The notes under the pieces are model-generated. The model made no database searches. It was not told the DNA's origin and saw nothing but the letters and a program-made list of their open reading frames with translations. Below are positions 10,640 through 21,143 of a stretch of 64,000 nt of DNA, piece after piece. Origin of the DNA: Inquilinus sp. Marseille-Q2685 (GTDB lineage: Bacteria; Pseudomonadota; Alphaproteobacteria; DSM-16000; Inquilinaceae); NCBI RefSeq assembly GCF_916619195.1, contig NZ_CAKAKL010000001.1, forward strand, positions 434,001 to 498,000, written 5' to 3'. A program made the translations under genes and the position numbers. How positions within the stretch are numbered: the stretch's first letter is position 1; each line of letters starts with the position of its first letter.

Positions 10640-11127
10640 TGCCGTTCCGGCCGCTCCCGCCCGGCTGTACCTTCTGGCAGCCCACAACGCTGCTGGCGAC
10701 GATGGGCGGGATCGGGCTGATCCGGGTGGCCTCCGGCACCTGGGGGTCGCTCGCCGCCCTGCCCCTCGCCTGGCTGCTGTGGCGGCTGGGCGGACCGGTG
10801 GCGGTGGTGGCCGCCGGCGTCGCCATCGGCCTGGCCGGAGTCTGGGCGGCCGGCGCCGTCTGCCGCGGCGGCGAGGCGGATTCGAGCGCGATCGTGGTCG
10901 ACGAGGTGGCCGGCCAGCTGCTGGCTCTGGCCCCAGTCGCCGGCGTACTGTGGCTGTACCCCCTCGCCTTCGTGCTGTTCCGGCTGCTCGACATCGCCAA
11001 GCCCTGGCCGATCTCCTGGCTGGACCGCGAGCTCGGCGGCGGCTGGGGCGTGATGATGGACGACATCGCCGCCGGGGTGGCCGTCGCCGCGGCCGGCGCG
11101 GCGGTCCTGGCGGGAGGCCTGGCATGA
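10639..11127 (+). CDS. pgpA: phosphatidylglycerophosphatase A
   Basis: 162-residue inner-membrane phosphatase that converts phosphatidylglycerophosphate to phosphatidylglycerol. Family signatures are GLIRVASGTWGSLAALPLAW near the N-terminus, IVVDEVAGQ in the middle, and FRLLDIAKPWPISWLDR with GVMMDDIAAG towards the C-terminus. Three to four hydrophobic segments are visible. The ATG at 10639 overlaps the ispDF stop by one base and the stop overlaps the cinA start by four, so ispDF-pgpA-cinA form a tight operon. The open frame extends upstream through ispDF only as an out-of-frame shadow. Confidence 0.94.
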   Translation: MPFRPLPPGCTFWQPTTLLATMGGIGLIRVASGTWGSLAALPLAWLLWRLGGPVAVVAAGVAIGLAGVWAAGAVCRGGEADSSAIVVDEVAGQLLALAPVAGVLWLYPLAFVLFRLLDIAKPWPISWLDRELGGGWGVMMDDIAAGVAVAAAGAAVLAGGLA

Positions 11128-11642
11128 TCGGCGACGCGGATCTCACCCTGGCCGCGCAGGTGCTGGACGCCTGCCGGGCCCGGGGGCTGACGCTGGCGAC
11201 GGCGGAGAGCTGCACCGGCGGGCTGGTGGCGGCGGCGCTGACCGCGATCGCCGGCTCCTCCGACGTGGTCGAGCGCGGCTTCGTCACCTATTCCAACGCG
11301 GCGAAGGCCGAGCTGCTGGGTGTGCCGACGCGGCTGATCGCCGACAAGGGCGCGGTCAGCGCCGAGGTCGCGGCGGCGATGGCCGGGGGCGCGCTGATCC
11401 GCGCCCGGGTCGGCCTCGCCGTCTCCATTACCGGCATCGCCGGGCCGGGCGGCGCCACCCCGGGCAAGCCGGTGGGGCTGGTGCATTTCGGCTTGGCCCG
11501 GCAGGGTGCTGGGACGCGCACGGAACGGCGCGTCTTCGCCGGTGACCGGGCCGCGGTCCGGGCCCAGGCGCTGCGGCTGGCGCTGGAGCTGCTGCTGGCC
11601 GGCGCGCAAGCTGCAAAAACCGCATCCCCCCACGCCGGCTGA
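11124..11642 (+). CDS. pncC: nicotinamide-nucleotide amidase (stand-alone CinA C-terminal domain, PncC)
   Basis: 172-residue single-domain CinA C-terminal protein that hydrolyses nicotinamide mononucleotide to nicotinate mononucleotide in NAD salvage. Key segments are LATAESCTGGLVAAALT, FVTYSNAAKAELLGV, VSITGIAGPGGATPGKPVG and the C-terminal helix ALRLALELLL. There is no N-terminal molybdopterin-like domain. The start overlaps pgpA by 4 bp. The last ten residues (AAKTASPHAG) lie beyond the normal end of the domain and are encoded by the first copy of a 57-bp direct repeat that recurs downstream, so the 3' end of this gene looks rebuilt or marked by an insertion. Confidence 0.93.
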   Translation: MIGDADLTLAAQVLDACRARGLTLATAESCTGGLVAAALTAIAGSSDVVERGFVTYSNAAKAELLGVPTRLIADKGAVSAEVAAAMAGGALIRARVGLAVSITGIAGPGGATPGKPVGLVHFGLARQGAGTRTERRVFAGDRAAVRAQALRLALELLLAGAQAAKTASPHAG

Positions 11643-11657
11643 CGAATGTTGCGGGCC
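11601..11657 (+). repeat. direct repeat copy 1, spans the 3' end of cinA
   Basis: 57 bp matching 12472-12528. The first 44 bp differ at a single position; the remaining 13 bp match at most positions (shared GTTGC and GGCC). This copy encodes the last residues and stop codon of cinA. Copy start positions are 871 bp apart and enclose a toxin-antitoxin pair, as expected for target or attachment-site duplication, though a dispersed repeat is also possible. Confidence 0.85.
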
Positions 11658-11711
11658 ATCAGCCCCCGGATTGGCCGCTGACCGAGGGCGGTATTCTCGC
11701 TTCTGGAATTT

Positions 11712-11743
11712 GCAGCAATGCTGCCTTTGCTGTATTTTGCAGC
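11712..11743 (+). promoter_or_regulatory. candidate autoregulatory operator of the toxin-antitoxin pair
   Basis: Two inverted repeats sit just upstream of the antitoxin: a perfect GCAGC-AAT-GCTGC at 11712-11724 and GCTG-N7-CAGC at 11729-11743. They share the GCAGC half-site and lie 22 bp or more before the start codon, where Phd-type antitoxins usually bind their own promoter. Function is inferred. Confidence 0.5.
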
Positions 11744-11764
11744 ATCACAGGAGAGACCGCTGCC

Positions 11765-12025
11765 ATGTCGTCATACTCCACCAGCGACCTGTCGCGCAGG
11801 TCAGGCGACATCATCGCCGAAGCCCTCCGGCACCCGGTCACGATCCCCCAGCGGAACAAGCCCCGGCTGGTCCTTATGGCGATCGAGGTTTTTGAGCGCC
11901 TGCCCCGCCGGGCGGAAGACCCGCGCAAGGTCTATGTCTCGGGCGAGGAACCCGCCGATGTTCGCGCGGAGCTTCTGGCCGCCTTGGACGACATCATCGA
12001 CGACCGGCGCGATGGCGACGCCTAG
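11765..12025 (+). CDS. Phd/YefM-type antitoxin
   Basis: 86-residue probable antitoxin. The N-terminal ~45 residues have the Phd/YefM look (YSTSDLSRRSGDIIAEALRH, then VTIPQRNKPRLVLMAIEVFE): a DNA-binding and dimerisation fold, followed by an acidic tail (ELLAALDDIIDDRRDGDA) that would bind the toxin. AGGAGAG precedes the ATG at a normal distance. The stop lies 14 bp inside the next gene, a typical coupled antitoxin-toxin arrangement. Base composition is lower in G+C than the flanking operons. Family assignment is moderately sure from the N-terminal motif. Confidence 0.75.
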   Translation: MSSYSTSDLSRRSGDIIAEALRHPVTIPQRNKPRLVLMAIEVFERLPRRAEDPRKVYVSGEEPADVRAELLAALDDIIDDRRDGDA

Positions 12026-12437
12026 AACCGGTCAGCTCATCTGGTATCCGTACCTTTGGGCCCGGCAGCAGGCAGCCGGCGAGACCGAAGGGCGAAAGGA
12101 TCGCCCCTGTTGCATGCTGCTGCCGGTACGGAAGGCCGGATCGAAGGAAACCGTTCTCTACCTTCTGGCCGTCAGCACGGTTCCACCGACCGATCGCGAC
12201 GGTGCGATCGAAGTGCCTGAGATCGAGCGCCGAAGGGGCGGACTTTCGGAATGGAAAGCCCGCTGTTGGGTTTACGTCAACGAGTATAACCGCGACGTGG
12301 CCGAGCGCTCGTTCTACCTCGACCCCACCGCCGATCCGATCGGGGCTTTCGGTGCCTCGTTCGTGAACAAGATCGCTGTCGCATTCAGGGCGGCTGTGCT
12401 GGCCAAGGCTTCCGCCGCAGTCGATCGTCAGGACTGA
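12012..12437 (+). CDS. putative MazF/PemK-like toxin
   Basis: 141-residue protein overlapping the antitoxin by 14 bp. It starts GQLIWYPYLWARQQAAGE, followed by RKDRPCCMLLPVR and, after a gap, LLAVSTVPPTD. The order G-x-[LI]-[IV]-W then KxRP then L-x-x-x-[ST]-T resembles MazF/PemK-type endoribonucleases, but the protein is longer and the match is by eye only. The tail (YVNEYNRDVAERSFYLDP) is unlike classical MazF. With a Phd-like partner upstream and direct repeats on both sides, a toxin role is the best reading; an uncharacterised family is the alternative. Confidence 0.6.
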   Translation: MATPRTGQLIWYPYLWARQQAAGETEGRKDRPCCMLLPVRKAGSKETVLYLLAVSTVPPTDRDGAIEVPEIERRRGGLSEWKARCWVYVNEYNRDVAERSFYLDPTADPIGAFGASFVNKIAVAFRAAVLAKASAAVDRQD

Positions 12438-12471
12438 TCCGGCGGAGCGGTCGGCTCCGGGCCGGATCTCA

Positions 12472-12528
12472 GGCGCGCAAGCTGCGAAAACCGCATCCCC
12501 CCACGCCGGCTGACGCGGGTTGCCGGCC
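12472..12528 (+). repeat. direct repeat copy 2, downstream of the toxin
   Basis: Second copy of the 57-bp repeat (see 11601-11657), located 34 bp after the toxin stop codon and 48 bp before the hydrolase start. It contains the same GCATCCCCCCACGCCGGCTG core. Here it is non-coding. The rest of the 138-bp toxin-hydrolase spacer shows nothing else recognisable. Confidence 0.85.
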
Positions 12529-12575
12529 GGCGGGGCGCACCGCATCATGGCCGGCGAGACTCACACGAAAGTAGC

Positions 12576-14108
12576 GTGCCAGTGCGTCTGAACTCGGCCT
12601 CGAGCCTCTGGCCCTTTCTCGCCTTCGGCGCCCTGCTCCTGTTCGCCTTTCCGGCTTCCGCGGCCCCCGGCTTCGAGAGCGCGCGCTGCGTCTTCGCCGT
12701 GCCGCGCGGCGAGCGGGCGACCTGCGGCTTCGTCGCCGTGCCGGCGCATCGCGAGGGCGCGCGCGGCCGCAGCATCCGCCTCTATGTCGCGGTGCTGCAC
12801 AGCCAGGCCCCGTCGCCGCTGCCGGACCCGGTGATCTTCCTTAACGGCGGCCCCGGCGACGCCGCCTTCGGCGACGATGCCGACACCTGGTGGCAGATCA
12901 GCCGCCCGATCCGGGAGTCGCGCGACTTCATCGTCTTCGACCAGCGCGGCGTCGGCCAGTCGCGGCCCAGCCTGGACTGCCCGGAGCTGGACCGCATCGC
13001 CGAGCGGAACTGGAAGCCGGGGATGGGCCGGGCCGAGGTTCTGGCGCTGGAGCGGCCGGCGGCGCTGCGCTGCCACGACCGCCTGACCCGGTCCGGCATC
13101 GACCTGTCGGCCTACACCACAGCCGAGGCCGCGGCCGATGTCGACGACGTCGCCGCCGCGCTGAACTACGAGAGCTACAACCTGATCGGCGTCTCCTACG
13201 GCACCCGGGTGGCGCTGGCGGTGATGCGCGACTTCCCCGACCGGGTTCGCAGCGCGGTGCTGGACAGCGTCTATCCGCCGGGGATCTTCGACCTCGACAC
13301 CCAGCCGGCGCTGATCGCCCGCGTGTTCCGCCGGCTGTTCGGCGAGTGCAGGTCCAGCCCCGATTGCGACAACGCCTATCCGCTGCTGGAAGCGCGCTTC
13401 GACGGCATGCTGGCGCAGCTGCGGTCCCAGCCGGAGACGGTGCGCCAGGGCCGGCGCACCGTCCGGGCCGATGACGGGATCGTGCTCGACGCGCTCTACG
13501 CCACCTTCTACGATCCCACCGTCCTTCCGGAGCTGCCGGACCTGATCGACAAGGTGGCGCGCGGCGACCTCGCCGCCCTCGCCCCCTGGATCGGCCCGGT
13601 GTTCAGCGGCGGGCCGAACCGGTCCGACGGGCTGGCGCTGAGCGTCGCCTGCAGCGAGAGCTGGCCCTTCGCCACCCGCGACGCGCTGGCGGCGTCGGTG
13701 GCCGCCTCCGAGCCCTATGGCGACAACGCCGCCTATGCGCTGGAGTGGCAGGTCTGCGATTCCTGGCACGTGCCGCCGATCTCGGCGGTGGATGCGGTGG
13801 CGGTGTCGAGCACCACGCCGAGCCTGCTGCTGGCCGGCAGCTTCGACCCGATCACCCCGCCCGAATACGCCTATATCGCGGCGCGGACCCTGACCAATGG
13901 CCGGGTGGTGGAGTTCCGGGCCGGCAGCCATTCGATCCTGACCACCGAGAGCTGCGCGCCGGAGCTGGTGGCCCGCTTCATCGAGATGCCGGCGTCGCCG
14001 CTGGATTCGTTGTGCGCCGACCGCACCCTGGCGCCGCGCTTCACCGCGGCCGGGCTGGCGGATCAGCCCTCGGCCGCCGCCGCGGGCACCGAGGCGCGGT
14101 CGCCGTAG
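12576..14108 (+). CDS. secreted alpha/beta hydrolase, tripeptidyl-aminopeptidase/proline iminopeptidase-like
   Basis: 510-residue exported serine hydrolase, probably a peptidase. The GTG start at 12576 gives a clear signal peptide (about 29 residues, LAFGALLLFAFPASA before the mature end). The oxyanion segment is FLNGGPGDA. The nucleophile serine is in LIGVSYGTRVAL, the acid is D in LLAGSFDPITPP and the histidine is in AGSHSILTTESC. The last ~110 residues resemble the TAP-like C-terminal domain of Streptomyces tripeptidyl aminopeptidase. Six or more cysteines suggest periplasmic disulfides. It converges on ratA with a 46-bp tail-to-tail overlap. Substrate unknown. Confidence 0.85.
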   Translation: MPVRLNSASSLWPFLAFGALLLFAFPASAAPGFESARCVFAVPRGERATCGFVAVPAHREGARGRSIRLYVAVLHSQAPSPLPDPVIFLNGGPGDAAFGDDADTWWQISRPIRESRDFIVFDQRGVGQSRPSLDCPELDRIAERNWKPGMGRAEVLALERPAALRCHDRLTRSGIDLSAYTTAEAAADVDDVAAALNYESYNLIGVSYGTRVALAVMRDFPDRVRSAVLDSVYPPGIFDLDTQPALIARVFRRLFGECRSSPDCDNAYPLLEARFDGMLAQLRSQPETVRQGRRTVRADDGIVLDALYATFYDPTVLPELPDLIDKVARGDLAALAPWIGPVFSGGPNRSDGLALSVACSESWPFATRDALAASVAASEPYGDNAAYALEWQVCDSWHVPPISAVDAVAVSSTTPSLLLAGSFDPITPPEYAYIAARTLTNGRVVEFRAGSHSILTTESCAPELVARFIEMPASPLDSLCADRTLAPRFTAAGLADQPSAAAAGTEARSP

Positions 14109-14527
14109 AGCGCCCGGGCCCGGGCCTCGAAGGCGGCGACCATGCGGCGGAAGGCCTCGTGGAACACCGCGCCGATCAGGGTCTGCAGCACCCGCGAGCG
14201 GAACTCGAAATCGACATGGAAGTCGATCTCGCAGCCGGCGGGATGCGGCAGGAAGCGCCAGCAATTGGTCAGCCGCTTCATCGGCCCGTCGACGTAGGAG
14301 ACGTCGATCTGCCGGCCAGGCGTCAGTGTGACGCGGCTGGTGTAGCGCTCGCGGATCATCTTGAAGCCGATGACGAGGTCGGCCAGCAGCACATTGCCCT
14401 CGCGCTTGCGGATGCGCGCGGCGAGGCACCAGGGCAGGAAGCTTGGATAGGCCTCGATATCCGCCACCAGCTCATAGAGCTGCTGCGGGGTGAAGGGCAG
14501 GACGCGGCGTTCGGTGTGTGACGGCAT
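14063..14527 (-). CDS. RatA/Coq10-family START-domain protein
   Basis: 154-residue SRPBCC (START-like) protein of the RatA/Coq10 family. Signatures are RVLPFTPQQLYELVADIEAY, YPSFLPWCLAARI, then DLVIGFKMIRERYTSRV and FHVDFEFRSRVLQTLIGAVF. In alphaproteobacteria and mitochondria such proteins bind ubiquinone and aid respiration; E. coli RatA was reported to act on ribosome association, but nothing here suggests a toxin-antitoxin pair. It lies just downstream of lipA, a common alphaproteobacterial arrangement. Its last 46 bp overlap the hydrolase gene on the other strand. Confidence 0.9.
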   Translation of the reverse strand: MPSHTERRVLPFTPQQLYELVADIEAYPSFLPWCLAARIRKREGNVLLADLVIGFKMIRERYTSRVTLTPGRQIDVSYVDGPMKRLTNCWRFLPHPAGCEIDFHVDFEFRSRVLQTLIGAVFHEAFRRMVAAFEARARALYGDRASVPAAAAEG

Positions 14528-14592
14528 GATGGATCCGCGGGACGCTCGATGGTCTAGATTAGACCGTCGGCGGCGTCCCGCCAGTGCGACCT

Positions 14593-15576
14593 TCAGGCGC
14601 CCCGAGCCAGAGCGACCAAGTCGATCGATCCAGACGCTGCCGCCAGCTTGGCCAGGCGGGCGGCCTTCAGCTTCTCGAAATCGGCGCCGGCGTGATAGGA
14701 GGACCGGGTCAGCGGCGAGGCCGAGATCATCAGGAAGCCCTTGCCCCGCCCGATCCGCTCATAGCTCTGGAACTCCTCAGGCGTGACGAAGCGGTCCAGC
14801 CTGGCGTGCTTCGGCGTCGGCTGCAGGTACTGGCCGATGGTCATGAAGTCGACATCGGCGGCGCGCAGGTCGTCCATCACCTGCCCCACCTCCTCCGCCG
14901 TCTCGCCCAGGCCCACCATGATGCCGGACTTGGTGAAGATGGTCGGGTCCAGCTCCTTCACCCGCGACAGCAGCTGCAGCGAGGTGAAATAGCGGGCGCC
15001 GGGCCGGATCGAGGGATACAGCCGGGGCGCGGTCTCGAGATTGTGGTTGAAGACGTCCGGGCGCGCTTCGACAACGATCTCAACGGCTCCCGGCTTGTTC
15101 TTGAAGTCGGGAGTGAGGATCTCGATGGTCGTGTCCGGGGACGCGGCGCGGACCGCGCGGATGGTCTCGGCGAAATGCCGGGCGCCGCCGTCGTCCAGAT
15201 CGTCGCGGTCGACCGAGGTGATGACGATGTGGCTCAGCCCGAGGCGGCCGCACGCCTCGGCGACGTGCTGCGGCTCATGCGGATCGAGCTGGTCGGGCCG
15301 GCCGGTGGCGATGTTGCAGAAGGCGCAGGCCCGGGTGCAGATCGAGCCCAGGATCATCACCGTGGCATGGCCTTTGGCCCAGCACTCGCCGATATTGGGG
15401 CAGGCCGCCTCCTCGCACACCGTGTTCAGCTTGAGGTCCCGCATCAGCCGGCGGGTCTCGTGATACTCGGCCGAGACCGGCGCCTTGACCCGGATCCAGG
15501 CCGGCTTGCGCGGCACCGGATTGTCCGGGCGATGGGCCTTCTCGGGGTGGCGGAGATGGGGCTCTACAGCGGACAT
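14593..15576 (-). CDS. lipA: lipoyl synthase LipA
   Basis: 327-residue radical SAM enzyme that inserts two sulfurs into octanoyl-lysine to make lipoyl groups. Both iron-sulfur motifs are visible: auxiliary-cluster cysteines in [12 protein letters not shown] and the SAM-cluster CxxxCxxC in [13 protein letters not shown]. The C-terminal [13 protein letters not shown] holds the conserved RSSY serine ligand. The neighbours lpd and pdhC encode lipoyl-dependent pyruvate dehydrogenase components, so the cofactor maker is next to its clients, 85 bp downstream of lpd. Confidence 0.98.
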   Translation of the reverse strand: MSAVEPHLRHPEKAHRPDNPVPRKPAWIRVKAPVSAEYHETRRLMRDLKLNTVCEEAACPNIGECWAKGHATVMILGSICTRACAFCNIATGRPDQLDPHEPQHVAEACGRLGLSHIVITSVDRDDLDDGGARHFAETIRAVRAASPDTTIEILTPDFKNKPGAVEIVVEARPDVFNHNLETAPRLYPSIRPGARYFTSLQLLSRVKELDPTIFTKSGIMVGLGETAEEVGQVMDDLRAADVDFMTIGQYLQPTPKHARLDRFVTPEEFQSYERIGRGKGFLMISASPLTRSSYHAGADFEKLKAARLAKLAAASGSIDLVALARGA

Positions 15577-15661
15577 GGTCCGTCCTTGCGGGTTGCGGCC
15601 TGGCTCGGCGGCGCCTCACCCAAAGATGGGCAAACGCCGCCGGAAGCCAAGTTCGCTTTGA

Positions 15662-17059
15662 TCAATAGTGGATTGCGCGGCCGTAGGCGTCCAGGACGCT
15701 CTCATGCATCATCTCGCTGAGCGTCGGATGCGGGAAGATGGTGTGCATCAGCTCCGCCTCGGTCAGCTCGCCGGTCTTGGCGACGACGTAGCCCTGGATC
15801 AGCTCGGTGACCTCGGCGCCGACCATGTGGGCGCCCAACAGCTCGCCGGTCTTGGCGTCGAACACGGTCTTGACCATGCCCTCGGGCTCGCCCAGCGCGA
15901 TCGCCTTGCCGTTGCCGATATAGGGGAAGCGGCCGACCTTGACCTCGTATCCCGCCGCCTTGGCCTTCGCCTCGGTCAGCCCGACCGACGCCACCTGCGG
16001 CGTGCAGTAGGTGCAGCCCGGGATGTTGGTCACGGTCATCGGGTGCGGGTGCTGGCCGGCGATCTTCTCGACGCAGATCACGCCCTCGTGGCTGGCCTTG
16101 TGCGCCAGCCAGGGCGCGCCGGCGACGTCGCCGATGGCGTAGACGCCGGGCTCGTCGGTCTCGAGATACGGGCCGACCACGATATGGCCGCGGTCGACCT
16201 TTACCTTGGTGTTCTCGAGGCCGATGTTCTCGACATTGCCGTCGATGCCGATCGCCAGGATCACCCGGTCGGTGGTGATGGTCTCGGTCTTGCCGCCGAC
16301 CTCGATGGTGGCGGTGACGCTGTCGGCACCCTTCTCCAGCTTCTGGGTCTTGGCGCCGACCAGGATGCGCATGCCCTGCTTCTCGAACTGCTTCTTGGCG
16401 AAGGCCGAGATCTCCTCGTCCTCAACCGGCAGCACGCGGTCGAGCATCTCGACCACGGTCACCTCGGCGCCCATGTTGCGGTAGAAGCTAGCGAATTCGA
16501 TGCCGATGGCACCGGAGCCGATGACCAGCAGCGATTTCGGCATGGTCGGCGGAACCATCGCCTCCTTGTAGCTCCAGATCAGCTTGCCGTCGGCCTCCAG
16601 CCCCGGCAGGTTTCGCGCCCGGGCGCCGGTGGCGATGATGATGTGCTTGGCCGCGAGCGTCTCCTTGCCGCCGGCCTTCAGCGTCACCTCGACCTTGCCG
16701 CCGCCGAGCAGCTTTCCGGTGCCGTCGAACACCGGCACCTTGTTCTTCTTCAAGAGGTGCTTGACGCCGCCGGACAGCTGCGAAGCCACCTTGCGCGATC
16801 GTTCGACCACTTTCTTAAGATCGAATCTGATGTCCTTGGCCGAAAAGCCATATTGGTCGAGATGCTTCAGCAGGTGCGAGATCTCGGAGGAGCGCAGCAG
16901 CGCCTTGGTCGGGATGCAGCCCCAGTTCAGGCAGATGCCGCCCAGATGCTCGCGCTCGACCAACCCGGTCTTCAGCCCCAACTGGGCGGCGCGGATCGCG
17001 GCGACATAGCCGCCCGGGCCGCCGCCGATCACCAGGACGTCGAAGCTGGTATCAGCCAC
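15662..17059 (-). CDS. lpdA: dihydrolipoyl dehydrogenase (E3)
   Basis: 465-residue FAD-dependent disulfide oxidoreductase that reoxidises dihydrolipoamide with NAD+. The FAD motif [17 protein letters not shown] is near the N-terminus and the redox-active disulfide is in [16 protein letters not shown]. The NAD motif [21 protein letters not shown] and the C-terminal dimer-interface [13 protein letters not shown] with catalytic histidine are all present. It lies 91 bp downstream of pdhC, so it is the E3 of the pyruvate dehydrogenase complex, and it could also serve the aco complex, which has no E3 nearby. Confidence 0.97.
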   Translation of the reverse strand: MADTSFDVLVIGGGPGGYVAAIRAAQLGLKTGLVEREHLGGICLNWGCIPTKALLRSSEISHLLKHLDQYGFSAKDIRFDLKKVVERSRKVASQLSGGVKHLLKKNKVPVFDGTGKLLGGGKVEVTLKAGGKETLAAKHIIIATGARARNLPGLEADGKLIWSYKEAMVPPTMPKSLLVIGSGAIGIEFASFYRNMGAEVTVVEMLDRVLPVEDEEISAFAKKQFEKQGMRILVGAKTQKLEKGADSVTATIEVGGKTETITTDRVILAIGIDGNVENIGLENTKVKVDRGHIVVGPYLETDEPGVYAIGDVAGAPWLAHKASHEGVICVEKIAGQHPHPMTVTNIPGCTYCTPQVASVGLTEAKAKAAGYEVKVGRFPYIGNGKAIALGEPEGMVKTVFDAKTGELLGAHMVGAEVTELIQGYVVAKTGELTEAELMHTIFPHPTLSEMMHESVLDAYGRAIHY

Positions 17060-17150
17060 TGTCGTGTCTCCTTGCTGCCTCCCGCGTCCCGGCGGAGGCT
17101 GTCACGGGGTCGCCGGTCGGGGGCCGGTTCGCGCCGGCCCCCGCGACCGG

Positions 17151-18485
17151 TCAGAGCATCATGCTGAGCGGGGCTTCGACGAGCGCCTTGAAGGCGGCCA
17201 GGTACTCGGCCCCGACCGCGCCGTCGACGGCGCGGTGGTCGACCGACAGGGTGCAGCTCATCACCGTGGCGATGGCGAGTGCGCCGTCCTTGACCACCGC
17301 CCGCTGGGTGCCGGCGCCGACCGCCAGGATGCAGGACTGCGGCGGGGTGATGATCGCCGCGAAGGCCTTGACCCCGAACATGCCGAGATTGGAGATCGAG
17401 AAGGGGCCGCCCTGGTACTCCTCGGGCTTCAGCTTGCCCTCGCGGGCGCGGGCGGCAAGGTCCTTCATCTCGCCGGAGATCGTGCCCAGGCCCTTGCGGT
17501 CGGCGTCCTTGATGATCGGGGTGATCAGGCCGCCCTCGGTCGCCACCGCGACCGAGACGTCGACCCGCTCGTACTGGATCATCGCCTCGTCGGTCCAGGA
17601 GGCGTTGGCCGCCGGGACCTTGCGCAGCGCCAGGGCCGCCGCCTTGATGATCAGGTCGTTGACCGACAGCTTGACGTCGCCGCGGTCGTTCAGCTCCTTG
17701 CGCAGCTTCAGGAGCGCGTCGAGCTCGATGTCGACGGTCAGGTAGAAATGCGGGACGGTCTGCTTCGACTCCAGGAGCCGGCGCGCCACCGTCTTGCGCA
17801 TGTTGCTGTGCTTCTGCTCGCTGTACGGGATGCCGTAGGCGTCCGCCAGCTGCTTGGCGTTCGGGCCGGCGGCTGCCGGCTTCGCGGCCGGAGTGGCGGC
17901 GGGCGCCGCGCTGGGCTTGGCCGCCTCGGGCGCCGCGGCGGCCGGCTTGGCCGCCGGGGCGCCGCCGGCCAGCGCCGCGGCGACATCCGCCCTGACGATG
18001 CGGCCATGCGGGCCGCTGCCCTGCAGCGCGGCCAGGTCGATGCCGGCCTGCTGCGCCATGCGGCGGGCCAGCGGGCTGGCGAAGACGCGGCTGTCGTCAT
18101 GGCCGTTGGCCGCCGGCTTCGCGGCCGGCGTCGGCTGCTCCGCCGGAGCCGGGGCTGCCTCGGCCTTCGGCTCGGCCGGAGCCTCCGCCTTGGCCTCGGG
18201 CTTCGCGGCGGGGGCGCCGCCCTTCAGCGCGCCGGCATCCTCGCCCTCCTCCAGGAGGATGGCGATGACCTCGTTGACCGGCACGTTCTCGGTGCCCTCG
18301 GCCACCAGGATCTTGCCGATGGTGCCTTCGTCGACCGCCTCGACCTCCATGGTCGCCTTGTCGGTCTCGATCTCGGCGATCACGTCGCCCGATTTGACCT
18401 TGTCGCCTTCCTTCTTGTGCCAGGTGGCGAGCGTGCCCTCGGTCATCGTGGGCGACAGCGCGGGCATCAGAATGTTGATCGTCAT
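17151..18485 (-). CDS. pdhC: pyruvate dehydrogenase E2, dihydrolipoyl acetyltransferase
   Basis: 444-residue E2 core of pyruvate dehydrogenase. One lipoyl domain at residues 1-80 carries K43 in [18 protein letters not shown] long alanine/proline/lysine linker leads to the peripheral-subunit-binding domain ([20 protein letters not shown]) near residues 130-165. A second Ala/Pro linker precedes the catalytic domain, which ends with [14 protein letters not shown] holding the active-site His and Asp. The lipoyl-domain DNA is exactly identical to that of pdhB over 90 nt. pdhB ends 27 bp upstream. Confidence 0.97.
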   Translation of the reverse strand: MTINILMPALSPTMTEGTLATWHKKEGDKVKSGDVIAEIETDKATMEVEAVDEGTIGKILVAEGTENVPVNEVIAILLEEGEDAGALKGGAPAAKPEAKAEAPAEPKAEAAPAPAEQPTPAAKPAANGHDDSRVFASPLARRMAQQAGIDLAALQGSGPHGRIVRADVAAALAGGAPAAKPAAAAPEAAKPSAAPAATPAAKPAAAGPNAKQLADAYGIPYSEQKHSNMRKTVARRLLESKQTVPHFYLTVDIELDALLKLRKELNDRGDVKLSVNDLIIKAAALALRKVPAANASWTDEAMIQYERVDVSVAVATEGGLITPIIKDADRKGLGTISGEMKDLAARAREGKLKPEEYQGGPFSISNLGMFGVKAFAAIITPPQSCILAVGAGTQRAVVKDGALAIATVMSCTLSVDHRAVDGAVGAEYLAAFKALVEAPLSMML

Positions 18486-18512
18486 CGATCCCTCCCCTGT
18501 CCGGCGCCGGGC

Positions 18513-19916
<1,404 letters not shown>

Positions 19917-19974
19917 TGGGGAATTCTCCGGCAGCCGGCGGCGCCCGTCGCGGCGCCCGCCGGGTCGTGATGGC

Positions 19975-21000
19975 TCAGGCTTCGATCAGGACGTCGGTGT
20001 AGAGCTCCGACGGATCGGGCTCCGGGCTCTGCTGCGCGAATTCCGCCGCATCGTTGACGATGCCCCGGATCTCCTTGTCGATCGCCTTGAAGTCGTCCTC
20101 GCTGACGCCGCCGATCGCGTCGATCTTCTTGCGCACCAGATCGATCGGGTCGTGCGTCTCGCGCATCTTCGCCACCTCCTCCTTGCTCCGGTACTTGGCC
20201 GGATCGGACATGGAGTGGCCGCGATAGCGGTAGGTCATCATCTCGAGGATGGTCGGGCCGCCGCCCGAACGGGCGCGCTCCAGCGCCTCCTCAGCGGCCG
20301 CCTTGACCGCCAGCACGTCCATGCCGTCGACCTGGAAGCCCGGAATGCCGTAGGCCTGGCCGCGCAGATGCAGGTCGGCATTGGCCGAGGCGCGCTGCAC
20401 CGAGGTGCCCATGCCGTACTTGTTGTTCTCGATCACATAGACGACCGGCAGCTTCCAGAGAGCCGCCATGTTGAAGCTCTCATAGACCTGGCCCTGGTTG
20501 GAGGCGCCGTCGCCGAAATAGGTGACCGAGGCGCCGCCGTCCTCCTTGTAGCGATGGGCGAAGCCGAGGCCGGTGCCGAGCGAGACCTGGGCGCCGACGA
20601 TGCCGTGGCCGCCGAAGAACTTCTTCTCGCGGCTGAACATGTGCATCGAGCCGCCCTTGCCCTTGGAGTAGCCGCCGCGGCGTCCGGTCAGCTCCGCCAT
20701 CACGCCGCGCGGATCCATGCCGCAGGCCAGCATGTGGCCGTGGTCGCGATAGCCGGTGATCACGTCGTCGGCCGGGATCTGGGCCGCCTGCATGCCGACC
20801 ACCACGGCCTCCTGGCCGATATAGAGGTGGCAGAAGCCGCCGATCAGCCCCATGCCGTACAGCTGGCCCGCCTTCTCCTCGAAGCGGCGGATCAGCAGCA
20901 TGTCGCGGTAATAGCGCAGCAGCTCGTCCTTGCCGGCGGCGGCGGGAGCCACGGCTCCCGACGTCTTCTCCTGGGCAGGACGACGTTTCGTGGCGGCCAA
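19975..21000 (-). CDS. pdhA: pyruvate dehydrogenase E1 alpha subunit
   Basis: 341-residue TPP-binding E1-alpha that decarboxylates pyruvate. The TPP motif runs from [19 protein letters not shown] to VIENN. Substrate and phospho-loop segments [14 protein letters not shown] and [15 protein letters not shown] are present. It is the first pdh gene of the minus-strand run pdhA-pdhB-pdhC-lpd-lipA, with ftsB and eno upstream. The 143-bp gap to ftsB is large enough for its own promoter, though I could not define one. Confidence 0.97.
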   Translation of the reverse strand: MAATKRRPAQEKTSGAVAPAAAGKDELLRYYRDMLLIRRFEEKAGQLYGMGLIGGFCHLYIGQEAVVVGMQAAQIPADDVITGYRDHGHMLACGMDPRGVMAELTGRRGGYSKGKGGSMHMFSREKKFFGGHGIVGAQVSLGTGLGFAHRYKEDGGASVTYFGDGASNQGQVYESFNMAALWKLPVVYVIENNKYGMGTSVQRASANADLHLRGQAYGIPGFQVDGMDVLAVKAAAEEALERARSGGGPTILEMMTYRYRGHSMSDPAKYRSKEEVAKMRETHDPIDLVRKKIDAIGGVSEDDFKAIDKEIRGIVNDAAEFAQQSPEPDPSELYTDVLIEA

Positions 21001-21143
21001 TGGATCCTCCCTCAGACGGATGGCATCGGATTAGTAGGCGCGCATAGGACTTTCGCCTGGCCCAGTGCTACCCCGCACGGCCGGAATTTGCAAGGCGCAG
21101 GTCATGAAATGTCCCGCGCCGGCGCAGGGCTGCCGCGCGGGAT

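Noticed and set aside
12547-12591. A 14-codon frame (ATG at 12547) overlapping the hydrolase start as a leader peptide
   Set aside because: No ribosome site or attenuator structure supports it; so short a frame is expected by chance.
14063-14527. RatA-family gene as the toxin of a toxin-antitoxin pair
   Set aside because: The family is a ubiquinone-binding START-like group in alphaproteobacteria and no antitoxin partner is adjacent.
17738-18100. Arg/Ser/Pro-rich frame inside pdhC as a small gene
   Set aside because: It is a frame shadow of the Ala/Pro linker with no start signal.
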